This document shows positions 1 to 12,100 of a stretch of DNA of 64,000 bases, in pieces. The stretch is taken from contig VYZB01000057.1 in assembly GCA_013397455.1 (NCBI GenBank), positions 2,840,646-2,904,645 on the forward strand, in the 5' to 3' direction. How positions within the stretch are numbered: the first letter of the stretch is position 1; each line of letters starts with the position of its first letter. A program made the translations under genes and the position numbers. Origin of the DNA: Crotophaga sulcirostris. Taxonomy: Eukaryota > Chordata > Aves > Cuculiformes > Crotophagidae. The notes beneath the pieces are model-generated. The model was not told where the DNA came from. It saw only the letters and a program-made list of their open reading frames with translations, and did no database searches.

Positions 1-3000
1 AGGTAAAAGCAGCAATAGCCAGCAAGTATGATGGGAGGAATGAGAAACTAACCGAAGACTCAGGGGTAGGGAGATGGATGATTTCTAAACAAGACTGCAG
101 ACTGCTGTGTATTGACGTGCCCAATTTTTCATACAGTGTTAGCAATGAAGACTTGTACTTTATTGATTCAGTAGAATTTTTCAGGGTAAAAATCATACTT
201 AGTAATGTCTGGTTTAGTAAAAGTCATACTTAGGAAAAAAAGCAAATAAATCCCATCAAGTTAAAAAATGCATGTATGATTTGCTTTGAGCAGATTTGTT
301 TATCTTAGACTTTTCTAGATTAAATACATGTTTTGATATATAAAGAAAATTACTTTTTTAAATTCCAAAGTAGATTATTTCATTTTGGCTTGTGTCAGAA
401 TTCTAATGGTCCTCTAATGGTTTATTGAAACTCATACAGAACCCCTTACTCTGTCACTTTTTGGGGAGAGGCCAGCTAAGACTTCACGGTTTTATCACAA
501 CACCTCATCCAGCATGAAGATCAGTGCTGTGCTCCTGCACAGGAGATGTTGTCTTGCCAGGCAGAGTTTTGGAGACTTCAGATTCCCTTGTGACGTCGTA
601 GAAAAAATAATGGAATTGTGAACTGTCTCATAACTAAAAGTTTACTTTTAGCCAAATGATACAAGGAAGTTCAGTTTGACTTGACTAAAACTATCGTATT
701 CAACCCTTCAGATGAAAAAAATGCTGATTTTGGATGAAAAATTATTTTTTAAGTAGTAGGCTGTAAGGGGGGATATTTTTTGTTTCAGAGGAGCTAGACT
801 ACTGTCATCTGCTCAAAACTGAGCATTTATTACAAGTGCATTAGAGCTTTGAGCAAAGACATAATCTTAACTGGACTTGATATTTTGCTTTAGCCATGGT
901 AGTTTATGGATAAAAGCCAGATCCAGAACGTTGAAGGAAGTAATTAGTTTATTACTAGCTTGGATAGCTGGTAAGATTTAAAAAGCTTATGAGCATACAA
1001 ATGGTTTCTCAGATCTTAAAAGAGAAAGGATGCATGCGTAAGTGAAGTTCATGGCATAAAAGAAGGTGTTGACAACAACAAATTTGGAGATGGACTCTTT
1101 CAGAAGACAGAAGCAGTTAAACCTTGTCAAGTTGCTGATAGTACACTGGTTGTCCCTCCTGTGGCTAATGAGCATGGATAGCAGGAGAAGGCTTTTGTGC
1201 TTCTGCAAGGGCCAGTGAACTTCTCTTCTGTGCTCTTTCTGTACTACTAAATAAAAGAGATAGAGAGTTATTTCCAACACTACTGGCCATTCAGACTGCT
1301 TATGCCCACTGCATATTTTGTTCTGTGCTGGCTGGCAGTGTGAGACATTTTTGAGTGTGGCTCAGAAGACAAGAGACACCACACCCAACAGCAGTATTAG
1401 ATTCAGCTCCCAACATGCGCATCTGCAGTGCTCTCTCAGCAGACTTTTCCTTCCCCAGCTGCTCACGTCTTCACAGCACGCTGCCATACGTGCCATATAG
1501 TTTCATGTTGCAAAGCTCCTCTTTGATGGGCTGTAACACAGGCTTTATTTCAGACACGTTGGAATGCGAAAGCTCCCCGACCCCATATTACGTGCATCTT
1601 AGGGCCATAAGGGTGTTAAATAGGGTTGTGGCCCTGCTTCATTTAGTAGTACACTGTGTGGCTTTAATGTCAATACAGATGTGTCTACACAAGAGTGGCA
1701 GGGGTAACAAACATGCTGTATATTCATGCAGCACAAGGGGCATCTTTATGTAGGAAACCATTTATGTAACAGCATTCAAAGCTGTGGCTATAAACAACCC
1801 CTAAACTTTCCCAACATACTTGTCTTTGGAAACTAATACATTTACTTGAGAGAATATTTTTTTATTCTGTGAGCTGTTTAGGAATTTCTTGCGTGACTAT
1901 TCTTTCTCAGTGTTTTGTGCTGCCTGCTGAAGTAATTTTTTGGCTGCCTTCTTTCTTCAATGACAGGAAAATGTGAAAAAGTTGCTTTGACAATCAAGTT
2001 TTGAAGCATAATCTTCTAGGAAATATTTTTATTCCAGTTATTGTCTGCAGTTATGTCTACAGGTAACCTTATCTTGCAGATTTCAACTGTGAAAATATTT
2101 ATAAATCAGGTCTTTATTCTTTACCATTTAACAAGCTTTAATAACAGTACTTTTAAGTCAAATAGCCTTCACATTACACATTAGATATGCAATGAAGTAC
2201 AAGCTTGTAAGTCTGAAAGATCACAATAAACAACTTAATCTCATCAAGAAAAATCAATTTACTTAGCTTTAGTTTAAACCTGGTCTAAAATGCAAACAGT
2301 ATTTGTCTCTTTCAAGGGCCAGAGAAATTAGGTGTTTCTAGACAGGTGCACAGCTTTGAAAGACATATAATACATGGCTGGTCTGTCAAAGGTACAGAGA
2401 ATTTTAAGCAGTTTGGCATTATCGTAACTGTATTAAGCTATGTTTGGTTTTATCACGTTGTGTTCTTTGACATTCTGCTTGGCGTGTGTGCTCTGCCTGT
2501 CAATCAGAGTCAGCATGTCATGAGGGAACTTCACTGCAGAAATGGTGCTACTCGGAGAATTTGGATGAGCTTAAGGAAAAGGAGCAAGGAATGCTTGACA
2601 GATGTGAGGAGAAATTTTGAGGTGAATCTCAGTCTCATTAAGTGTATGGTTAAGATCATGAATAGAGATGGGATGGCACAGGGAAAGGCTCTGACATAAG
2701 TCCAAGACACCTTGTACTGGAAATGCTTTTTAAAAATTTTTCTACAGTTTTTGACTTGTGAGAAGCTTAGTGAAATGAGTGAGCAGCAAAACATAATTTC
2801 TTTTTAAAGCTAAAAAGGTAGTTCATGAATTATTTAAAAGATGCCTGTATATCTGTGCAGTTTTCACTGAACATGAGGAAAACCAAAAAGCGATGAATTC
2901 AGCTAAACTTCCTTTTGTGCACCACTTATGACATATTTGTCCTATGCCATGACCTGACCAGGGACCTGCAACAGCCTAATGGTCCCAGAGCTTGCTTACT

Positions 3001-3970
3001 ATTGCATTTTGCCATCCTATTTGGGAAGGGAAAAGAATACAGTAGTGTGGACATGAGCCGATCCATGGCATTTAGTTTCAGTGAGATGGACTGGTAGTGC
3101 AATGTTCAATTTGCTTTTTTGTAGCGATCAAGTTTTTCTATACCTGCTGGTAAGCTGCTGATCTGACTCCTCCAATTTCTTGTCCACAGTTCTGAGGATC
3201 AGTGTGATGCTCACATGCAGAGGAATGGAGGAGAGAAATACAGGATATAGGCCCTATTTGATAATTTCCTGGAGCGCAAGTGATGATATTTTCTGCTGCA
3301 CAGTTGCTCTCCAAATCTGGTAGATCAGGATCAGCTAAACCTGACTGAGAATTGGAGCGAACCTTTGGCTCAATTCTTTCTCTAACTTCACAGTCATCTC
3401 AGCATTATGGACATTGCTCTGCCCTGGTGTAAATGGTTACTGTAAATTACTTCTTCTCCAGGGCTTTGAAAAGGAGAGAGATGGAAATTGGAATGTGACT
3501 ATAAAACCTGCACAGAAGTATTTGCAAGGTTAGTGCTACAGGTATGTAAAAATCATGATGTCCTTTATTTGGTCATAGAAAAATTACAATTTAGCTCCAA
3601 GATGATGCTAAAGCTGGGTGACAAATACTTTGATGAAACATTCTTTTTGTAAAAACAATGCTCTTACAAATTTAGAAGCACTGTGGAACACACCAAAGTA
3701 CTCACCAGATTTTTGGTTTTGCAGAATTTGAACAAACTAAACATATTTATGCAGTGTTGTAACATTCATTATTCACTATTTTTACATGATTTTTATTGTG
3801 ACTTCTTTCTGTATTGTATTATTATGTACTTAGAGTATTTTAAAGTCAGTTTGAAATCTAAAACTCCCAAATCATAGAAGTTAAGTCTTCAGCATAGCTT
3901 TAATAAATTCTAGACAAATAAAGACTGAAAGATTTATCTCCTAGATGATGCAAGTTCTTTTACAGTTCTT
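1..3970. other. AT-rich non-coding stretch, no gene recognised
   Basis: I see no gene here. The two longest open frames (132 codons near 1355-1753 and 117 codons near 2346-2699, both plus strand) have no recognisable domain. Neither has a convincing splice-site pair or start context, so I treat them as chance. A CRE-like octamer (TGACGTCG, one mismatch to the CREB/ATF palindrome) lies at 591-598 in a slightly GC-richer patch. One such site has no weight alone. Otherwise the stretch is ordinary AT-rich intergenic or intronic DNA with short A and T runs. Confidence 0.6.
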
Positions 3971-4068
3971 TATGGCCTTGGCCCATAGATCCAACCTGTC
4001 CAGATCCCTCTGTAGACTCTTCCTTCCCCCAAGCAGATCAACACTCCTAAACAACTTGGTGTCATCTC
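3971..4068 (-). mobile_element. CR1 LINE fragment (reverse-transcriptase ORF region)
   Basis: This is a roughly 100-bp remnant of a CR1 non-LTR retrotransposon in antisense orientation. Read on the minus strand it contains the CR1 ORF2 stretch just after the catalytic FADDT box: a decayed DDTKL-like segment, then an [11 protein letters not shown] run followed by a W-A-like pair. This matches the well-known avian CR1 coding region. Both CR1 ends are missing, so the piece is an internal scrap of a 5'-truncated or later broken copy. Its divergence and small indels point to an old insertion. It cannot make protein. The family call is from remembered CR1 sequence, not from a search. Confidence 0.75.
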
Positions 4069-7000
4069 ATTTCCCTCATCTTACAGCAACTAGGAACAGT
4101 GAAGCTTCAGAGGTTGAAAAAAAACTGTTTTTTTTTCTTTTCTCTTAGGACCCAAGACTTACTTCAAAGACTACTCCACTTCCAGTTGACTTCCAGATGC
4201 AAATAGACAGGTTTGAACTCCCAGCTTGGAGGAGGCTCAGCATTTTTTTTTTGTAAAGACAAGTTGGGTGATATGCCTGGGAGCTTTCAGAAAAAGGAAT
4301 AGATTTTATTGGTAGTGAGAGATAACTGGCTACAGGAGAGTTACTTCAGAAAAGTGAAAGCAGAACTGATCTCAAGAACTATTCATTTTAATCACACTAG
4401 TGTTGCTTTAACAAAGCATACTGAGTCTTTGCTGGTTTTGTGATATTTAATTAAATTTGGAAGGTTAGCTAGAAAAGGTATGTTTTCCAATTAAACTTTA
4501 CCTCATTAAAATTTCATTCTAAATTGTAAGCAGTTTTTTAGAGTACGTGCTGTTAAGCACTATCTGGCCATTTTATTTCCTGTTATGCTTGCTGCTTATC
4601 TGAACCTAAACTGGGATATCTTTATTTTAAATTCTTACCCTGGGAACACATATTGCTCTACATACATCACTACTGATTTATGTCATATTGTGTATTTAAC
4701 ACCTACAGAATAATCTGATTGAATGGGATTTTTGCATGATGTAAAGTAGGATTTTTCTTTGTATCTAGACAGGAGTTGCAGCAGGGATTAATATGATTCA
4801 TAAAGAGCTAGTATTTTGGAAAAAAAAAGCTTTTGAAGAACACAGTGTTTCAGAAAAGAAAGCTTTTGAAGAACATAGCCACAAAGCTAAAACACCCGCC
4901 ACAGCTTTTCTTCCACCTGAGAGAAATCTCACCCAGCTGTCTGTATATAGTTCTGAGTTCTCGAGTATGGCATGTTTGATGTGTATGGTGTTTTCTTGAA
5001 CACCTATGATAAGCTGAAGTTACTAAAATTAAAGAGAGAATAGGTATTTGTTGTATCGTAGTTGGAAAAGTATGATTTGTGGAGATATACCGATAAGCTG
5101 ATTTTTATTTTTTTCAAAGCTATTGACAGAAGTAATCATGAGAAAGGCAAATGCCATTTAGATGGAATGAAAGAGTTAAATGTTGCCAGCATGATTATGG
5201 GCTGTGCTTAACTTGTTTTCGCAGCTGCAGTAAATCTGACTAGGATTATGTGTGTCCTGATAACAAATAGAGAGATAAGAACTCAGACCAAGATATTGAA
5301 AAACTGTTAATGAAGGGCAGAGGCTGGAGGTGGTGCGAAATGTGAAATGTAAGATACTGCTTCAGACCAATCCCATAAGATTAGTAGGGCCGGTCTTCCC
5401 AAAAGGATGGCATGTTACCCTCTAAGATAGTTTTTTTTCGTTCAAAGCTTGTTTTGTTTCAGACCAAAATCTTCTGAACACAGATTTGGAAACTTGCTAT
5501 CTTCTTCTTACTTGGGCCCAAATCTATTCTATAGTATAATATTGTTCTGAGTATTATGCTGGAACAAGGAGTAGACATTCACAAATATTTGGCTTGACAG
5601 AAAGCTAAGATGGGAAAGGGAATTAATGGGTGTTGCACAAGGACAAGGTAGCCATCTTTGTCGTAAAACAGAAATCTTAGCAGTCTTCATCCTTCATTTC
5701 CTAAAATCATCTTCCTGGATGGAGAAGGATAAAATTAACTTGCTTAAATTTACTGTGAGCAGGTATAACTCCTATTAATGCTGATGAGAAATGTACTGAA
5801 CTTACTAAGGCTGAAGTTACTTAATTCTCCAAAGCAGCTTATATTTCTTTTTCATGGCTGTGATCATTCTCTTCCTCTACCATAATTATATTCTGTGCTA
5901 TATAGATCTCAGCATTTTATCTTGGCATTACTCTCCAGAATAGTTTCTTCAAAGATTTCTGTGGTCACATCAGAAAATTTTCATTGATTTGGCATATGAG
6001 GAAGAAAGAAAAATTAATTTTAATGAATAATTTTAACAATTCTATATTATTTTTTCTCTGTTAGCATAGTTATCTGTGTTTGAAACTTTAAAAATACAAT
6101 TTCATGTTCTTAATTTACTCTTGTTATGCTCTTAGTTGAACATCATACCTATTTTTAACATTTTTTGATTTTTGGATGGCATTTCTCAGATAGGAGTTTA
6201 ACAATAAAATGTTTTAAACAAAACAGTACTTAAAACACAGGCAACTGCAAAAGATTAAACCACACGTTTATGTTCACTTGAGTCCAATGTACTTAAAGTC
6301 AACCTACTACTGAGTTTCCTGCAATGCAATAAAAATTTTACTATTACACATGCCTGATTTTCTTCTTGCTGTTTTTATATCTTAAGAACCGTCACAGTTT
6401 TAATGTGTTAAACTTATCCAAGAGCCCATAAAAACATTTCTTTATTTTATATATCTTGTGATACAAAGGCAATCTTTAGGATTTTTTTTCAGGAACTGGG
6501 AATTTATGGAAAAATAATACTGTGCCCCAGCCCTTGTCAGAGACGTATAGCTCAGGTCGCAGAGGGCTGGTCATGGTTCTTGGCACTGGCTGACCTGCTG
6601 GCACCAGCTCATACTGCAAATTGCGCGGCAAGGAAAGAAAAGAAAAAAAGAATCCTTGCCTTTCTTAAGTTAGTTTTCCTTTAGGTTACAGCTTGAAGAG
6701 CAGCTTCACATTTAGGTGGAATATCTGGTCTTGATTTTTTTTCCTTGCACTGCACACTTGTTGCCTGCTCACAGCTCCCCGTTTCTCTGAAAGCCTCTGG
6801 GCTGAAAAAACCTCTTCACCAAGGTATCCCAGAAGTGTAGCAGCACTCAATAGCTTGAAATGCCCTGATTGTGAGTCTTTGCTTTCTAGAACTGTAAAGA
6901 GCCAGAGAAGACAGCACATTTATGGCAAAGGAGCATTCTGGGGGGTTCTGGGGGGTTCTCAGCTGTCCCTATAGCACTGGCAGCAAAGTGGTGCAGCCTT

Positions 7001-8033
7001 CTCTAGTGCCCCAATTGCTCTCTGTATAGAAAATATCACATAGGCTGAGTGTTTTGCAGCTTGCTTCAATTCCTTGCTGTTCAGTCTGCAACTTTGGTAA
7101 CCACCATGACTGCTAACACACTTCAAAGTATCTGGCATTTTTACCTGGAAATGCACCTCAGGGTATTCTGTGATACGGAAGAAAGCAAGATTATCCTAAA
7201 GAACTGCAGAAAACAGAAATAAGACATCAAAGATTCCTGTATGTTTAGCCTTTTAAGCTAGGGAAACATAAAGGTGTCAGTTCCATAGGTTAAAAATCCA
7301 GTGGACAAACAAACTGAAGCTTAATAGGCAATTTTAAGATTCAGTGTTTTTTAAGCCAAGCCAAGAATTTTTTAGAACTGACCTGTCACCTCTGAAAGAT
7401 CGCTGCTGGCAGGTAGTCAAATAACAGGACCATTACAACAGTATGCAAAATAAGGACTTACTGAAGTCTGTTCTAGTCACCCAGGATGTTTTCTTGAAGA
7501 CTCACTCAGCCTGACCCAGCATCCTGGATGCTGCTGAAGGATCCAGCTGGACATGGTTCCTAATAAGCTTTTGTGAAATAAAACCAGGTAAAGTCTGAGA
7601 AACACAGTGATGACTCAGGCCCATATCTAGATTCTTAGGACTGACTGCTGTGCTCCAGACAACCTGTGTATTATGAGGCCCTACATCAAGTCTTAGCATG
7701 TGTGGCACCAGGCTGATGGTGGACAGACTCCCTGCCTAATGCATCCCATTTTAAAAGGCAGCTCACCTATCAGCAGAACGCATGCGGTGCAAATATGCAA
7801 GATATTTATAGCTCAGGGTGGACCTAGCTGTTGCTTCTCTGAAGATGGGGTTAGAATACTATCCACAAGTGTTGTTGCTACTTTCACTAGCTAGTCATGA
7901 GGTCAACAAAAAAAGCTGTGTTGAGATTTCTGCCTCGTAAATCCCCTTTGCTTGTTTGTTTTCCTCCTACGTAAATCCAGCAAGGACTGCTTGGTTTTGC
8001 TTTTCTTTAAAGGCTGATATATTTCAACCATAT
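4069..8033. other. AT-rich non-coding stretch
   Basis: I see no gene here. The stretch contains a small in-frame tandem duplication (annotated separately at 4825-4880) and a doubled G6 run at about 6940-6958 (TTCTGGGGGG twice). Otherwise it is AT-rich DNA with many TAAT and poly-T runs. Open frames of 65-77 codons between 6686 and 7156 on the minus strand overlap nothing recognisable and lack paired splice sites. Confidence 0.6.
4825..4880 (+). repeat. 33-bp tandem duplication, two imperfect copies
   Basis: The core AGCTTTTGAAGAACA occurs at 4828 and again at 4861, a period of 33 bases. The copies differ by a C/T change just after the core. Because 33 is a multiple of three, the frame across it repeats the peptide KKAFEEHS, but the 68-codon frame that carries it looks like chance. 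A local replication-slippage duplication is the simplest explanation. Confidence 0.7.
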
Positions 8034-8125
8034 GGGGCCCTGATCCTGGAAGCTGCTATAATATTTAGTAGTCTAATGGGATTCCTTGAGTGTTTGAAGT
8101 TAAATGGGTCTGGAATGATTTCTTA
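8034..8125. repeat. Decayed palindromic amniote repeat (non-autonomous DNA-transposon-like)
   Basis: The block opens with GGGGCCCTGATCCTG and carries AGTAGTCTAATGGGA and TTTGAAGTTAAATGGG in the order expected for an abundant old repeat family of turtles, crocodilians and birds. Those repeats start with a GGGCCTGATCCTGCA-like arm, have a central CCATTGACTTCAATGGG, and close with the inverted arm. Here the second arm is badly eroded, and part of the central palindrome appears deleted. The assignment rests on recalled consensus and could be wrong in family name. Confidence 0.4.
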
Positions 8126-9102
8126 AGTAAACACAGACTTTACTTTGGGATTGAAATTAGTTTTTTGGAAACTACAATATTCAGACTATGGTATTGACAC
8201 TGACAATTAAGATAAGCGACATCCTTTGCACAGAAATTTAATGAAAGGAATTGCTATGATGTATTTCAAAATTACAGTGTGATCACTTCTTTTCATTCTT
8301 TATAACCATTGCATGGCATATTTTTCCAGAGGTGCTACCTAATTATGTTGTAATTAAATGTGATTCATCAAATAGGACTGAAGACAAAACTTGTAATCAG
8401 TAAGTCTTCCCCATTCAAAGAATCTGTAAAAAAAGGTGTATCTTGTAATTAGTTTACAGATGTTTACTTTAGAACAAGTAAATCAAAATTATAATAATTT
8501 TTTTTCTCATCACTGGTAGAATATTTTAGCATATATTTGCAGTGCATAACAATGGCTTCTACAGGTGGGACAACAGGCCATTACCAGAATTTGTCAGCAT
8601 AGCCACAATAATAATAACTATTCAGAGGATAAAAAGTGTAGCCTCTTACTAAAGGTGGTGAATAAGACTGGGTTTTAAGTCCAGAGGCAATATCAGAAGC
8701 TTATTTATCTTTGTATAAACTATGTATAACTGAAACATCACCTATTTATTGTTAGTATTGATTGAGTTTACTTTCCTATGTAAAGTTGAACAAATACTAC
8801 TGAAAAAATAAATACTGCTATACACAGTATACTGGTCAGAAATGTACCTTAGGAATATTTACAAGCTTTAGTTGTCTTTCTGCTAGAAGGATTTGACCAT
8901 ACTTCTGATTTCACCGGCTATAATCATTTGACTTTTAGGTAACTGAGAATAATGGGTTCGTTTCTCTCCTGAGGTGCTCAGGTGCAAAAATCTCAATAGA
9001 CTTCTGTGTGCTGTGTACACCAAGCTGTGGTTTCAGCCCATTGGTCTGCTCATGTAGTATAGAAGAAAGAGGGGCTGTCACTGCTGTTTTGGGGATGTCT
9101 CT

Positions 9103-9112
9103 GTCACGTGAG
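9103..9112. promoter_or_regulatory. Palindromic E-box (CLEAR-like) site
   Basis: GTCACGTGAG contains the eight-base palindrome TCACGTGA, a full CACGTG E-box of the type bound by MITF/TFE and USF bHLH-zip factors. It matches the CLEAR-type ten-mer GTCACGTGAC at nine of ten positions. The sequence shows the motif. That it is bound or functional is only a possibility, since no promoter was identified nearby. Confidence 0.3.
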
Positions 9113-9115
9113 TCT

Positions 9116-9145
9116 TGTGTGCACACATATGCATGTATGCACACA
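9116..9145. repeat. 30-bp perfect alternating purine-pyrimidine tract
   Basis: Every step over 30 bases alternates pyrimidine and purine, mostly TG/CA with some TA. The tract includes the palindromes GTGTGCACAC (9117-9126) and ATGCAT. Tracts of this kind can adopt left-handed Z-DNA under negative supercoiling. The tract is not a simple (CA)n microsatellite, because the phase switches between TG, CA and TA steps. Confidence 0.65.
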
Positions 9146-12100
9146 GAGCTGGTAGGCTATGGGGCTGCCTGCTCCTCCTGCTGGGACCAGTAAAAGGCAT
9201 ACACTGGGATATTTCATCACATACCATGGGTATTGCATGGAGCCTTCTGGCATGTCCTGGTAGCAGAATAACCCTGGAGATCAGAGCACCAGTGGAAATA
9301 GCTGCCACTTTTCATTCCCTATGCCCTGGACCAAAGCCAGACTGAACATCAGAGTGGTAGCTGGACCCTGGACCCCTCCCATCTTCATGCCTGACACCAA
9401 GTACAGCAGAATCTTTTCAGAGAAAAGGAAAACTTGACTGAGATATCTTTTTTCTGTTTCAACTGCTGGAAGTATATTTAGCCTAATCATGCTTAAAAAA
9501 GGTAATGATGAGCTATCCTATTTATTTATGGAAATTGCTTTCTGCTAGAAAACAAATTTGTTTTCCTTCTCAGTACAGACCCAAGCCCATCCTATTTCAA
9601 TCACTCACTGTGCTCTCCTGTATTTATCCACCCACACGATCTATGTGAAGCTACACCCATTTGTAGGACTCTTCTTATCTTCCCAGATTTTACAAAGACT
9701 CTCTGGAGAAACAAAACAGCTTAAGTAAGCTTTGTTTATGGTGTCCTTTTTTTTCTTGTTTGTTTGCCGAAAGAACATTTTGCTGAAATTTAACTTTTGC
9801 TCTTTTACAGCTGTTTCTGTTCTTTCAGTAGCAACAAATCTTTCATTTTGTGACAAGCTATTTCCAGGCCAACCGATATGATATGACAGAAAATTACAGC
9901 TTAAGAGAGGAGGAAAGAGAAGGACCAGATGATATCTCATAACCCCGCAAACAAATCCTGTTGTCATGAAAAGTATGCCTATTAATAGCTATAAAGATGA
10001 AGGAAAGCAGGTACAATTTACATTTTCAAAAGGATGGTTGCTAAGCTGAAGATTTTCCAAAGGACTCTGAGCTGCTTTTTGATAGTGATAAGCCACTATC
10101 AGTTCTGAAAAAAATGCCTGGCAGTAGGCACTGAAGAAAAAGATACTGCATAGGCAGACAGGGAATGCTCTTGAAGCTTAATCGCATGCAAACTGGTGAT
10201 TAATAGATTACAACTGGTTTCAGAGCATATGAGGAATATGGTGTAAAGCGTTCATGTGTCGTAAATTTTAATTCCACATTAATCTTTTGGTGGGAATAAT
10301 TCCTAAGAAAGAAGACTTCAGGACTGGGAAGATAGACCAAAGGAGTCTCACCTTCTCTGCTATGAAATCAGTAGAACCGTTTACAAAGTTGGGGGATTTG
10401 TTACATACACATCTTTCCTTTAGAAAAGGTTAATAAATATTCCTAAACATTACTTACCCAGTAGGGTCCAGAAGAGACTGTGGAATTTCAGACCAGCATA
10501 GGCTGCCCAGCGGGATGCACAGTACATCCCACCTTCCCCAGAGATCCCAGTGCCCTCCATTCTTTCTATTTATAAAATGAGTACAAATATTGTTTCTTTC
10601 TTGCATCAGGATCAAAACCATTTTATGTAGTAGTGGAGCATGTGAGCTAGATCCTTAGCTCAGGAAAATAAGGGATGTGCCATTGCCAGTTTATGCCAGC
10701 TGAACTTCTGTTTCCTGCAGTAGAAAATACTTATCCATAGAATGAATGCTTTGTCTGTCAGTGGTAAACGTGTTCATGGAATTTTCTACACAAGCTTTGT
10801 CTTATTCTTCAACCATGACACATAAACAATACTTTAAAGTTCATTTATAAAAAGATGTAAAAAATAATTTTTGCTACTTCCAGGAATGCAGATTTTCTGA
10901 CTTCAGAAACAGATGTATTGTCATAATTAATAAGAAAGGATGAATTTAGGCCGGTTTATCATCATTCAGTGGTCAAAGGGAAAGATTTGCATTTATACAA
11001 TAGCATTTCACATGAGATTATCAGTAATTTTTTTTAATATTATTCGACTAGAACTATGTCAGTTGTGTGATCACAAATAAAAGAATTGCATTTTTTCTAT
11101 CTTTTATACAGAAATAAATGCAATAAAGAGATTATGCACATATTCTTTCATAGCAAGAATAGCTAATAAATTACCAGCTGCTGGAGTCTGTCAACTGGAC
11201 GCAGGATACAGCATTCATTTTTGTCAATAGTATGTCAGCTTCTAGTCCGACATGGAGAGAACTTAACGGTATTTTTCTCAAAAAACTTTGTTCCTTTGAA
11301 TGAAATACAGGGCAAAATGTTATATGGGAGCTATGTTGGTAGGGAAGGCAGATAACCCCACAAAATGGGCTACTCACAGGCGTTATTTACAACCAGAAGC
11401 TACTCTAGGAGAAAATTTCTATTGAAAGATAAAATGGTACTCTGGTTATTACAATAGCCATTTTCTTCAGTATATAAAAAGATATCTTAAAAGACATATT
11501 TTAAAATACTCTCCTTTGACAAAGAAATGAATGTGTAGAGTTATATAGACTTGCATTTTCCTCCATGTTGTAGATGGAAATGGTAAATACATGCAATTAT
11601 CTTTGTATTGCAAGCACAGGTTTAGCGTATGTGAGGAGCTACATAGTAGAAAAATGATGTAGTGCTTACATCTGTACAGGAATGATAGGAACGTTAGGGA
11701 GAAGACGACCAATTGGACCCAGTCCTCAGCTGATGTAACTTGACAGAGCTCCATTGAAATAATGGAGCTATTATGATTCACGCCAGCAGAGGAGCTGGTC
11801 AATAAGTGCATTGCTTTGAGACTTGAGCTTTTCTAAGATTTATTGTTATTTTTCTAAGTTTTAATCGTTAAGTGCTGTGGATATTCTTTTTTTTTCTTCA
11901 GGACTGTGTGTATATTTATATTATCTGTGACACAACTGACATATTATAATATAAAAAAATAGAAGAAAGTCTTGAAGCTTTCTGATCTGTCAGTCCTTGA
12001 GTCCTTTTTCAGATGAAACTCAGCCCTCAGACTTCAGTGAGTTTTCAGCCTCATTGCAAATCCACTCTCTGTGTGGAAATGAGAAATTTGCTGTGCATGC

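Noticed and set aside
1355..1753. 132-codon plus-strand frame
   Set aside because: There is no recognised domain, and another frame overlaps it. The composition is like the flanks, and the length is expected occasionally by chance in 64 kb.
2346..2699. 117-codon plus-strand frame with a hydrophobic segment
   Set aside because: No family was recognised and no acceptor-donor pair was found. A minus-strand frame overlaps part of it.
6939..6960. Doubled G6 run as a G-quadruplex
   Set aside because: Only two G-tracts are present, and a stable intramolecular quadruplex normally needs four separated tracts.
10440..10560. Possible CR1 relic around AGCATAGGCTGCCCAGCGGG
   Set aside because: It resembles the CR1 phrase GGCTGCCCAGGGAGG over about 12 bases only. 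Neighbouring CR1 blocks are absent, so it is not called.
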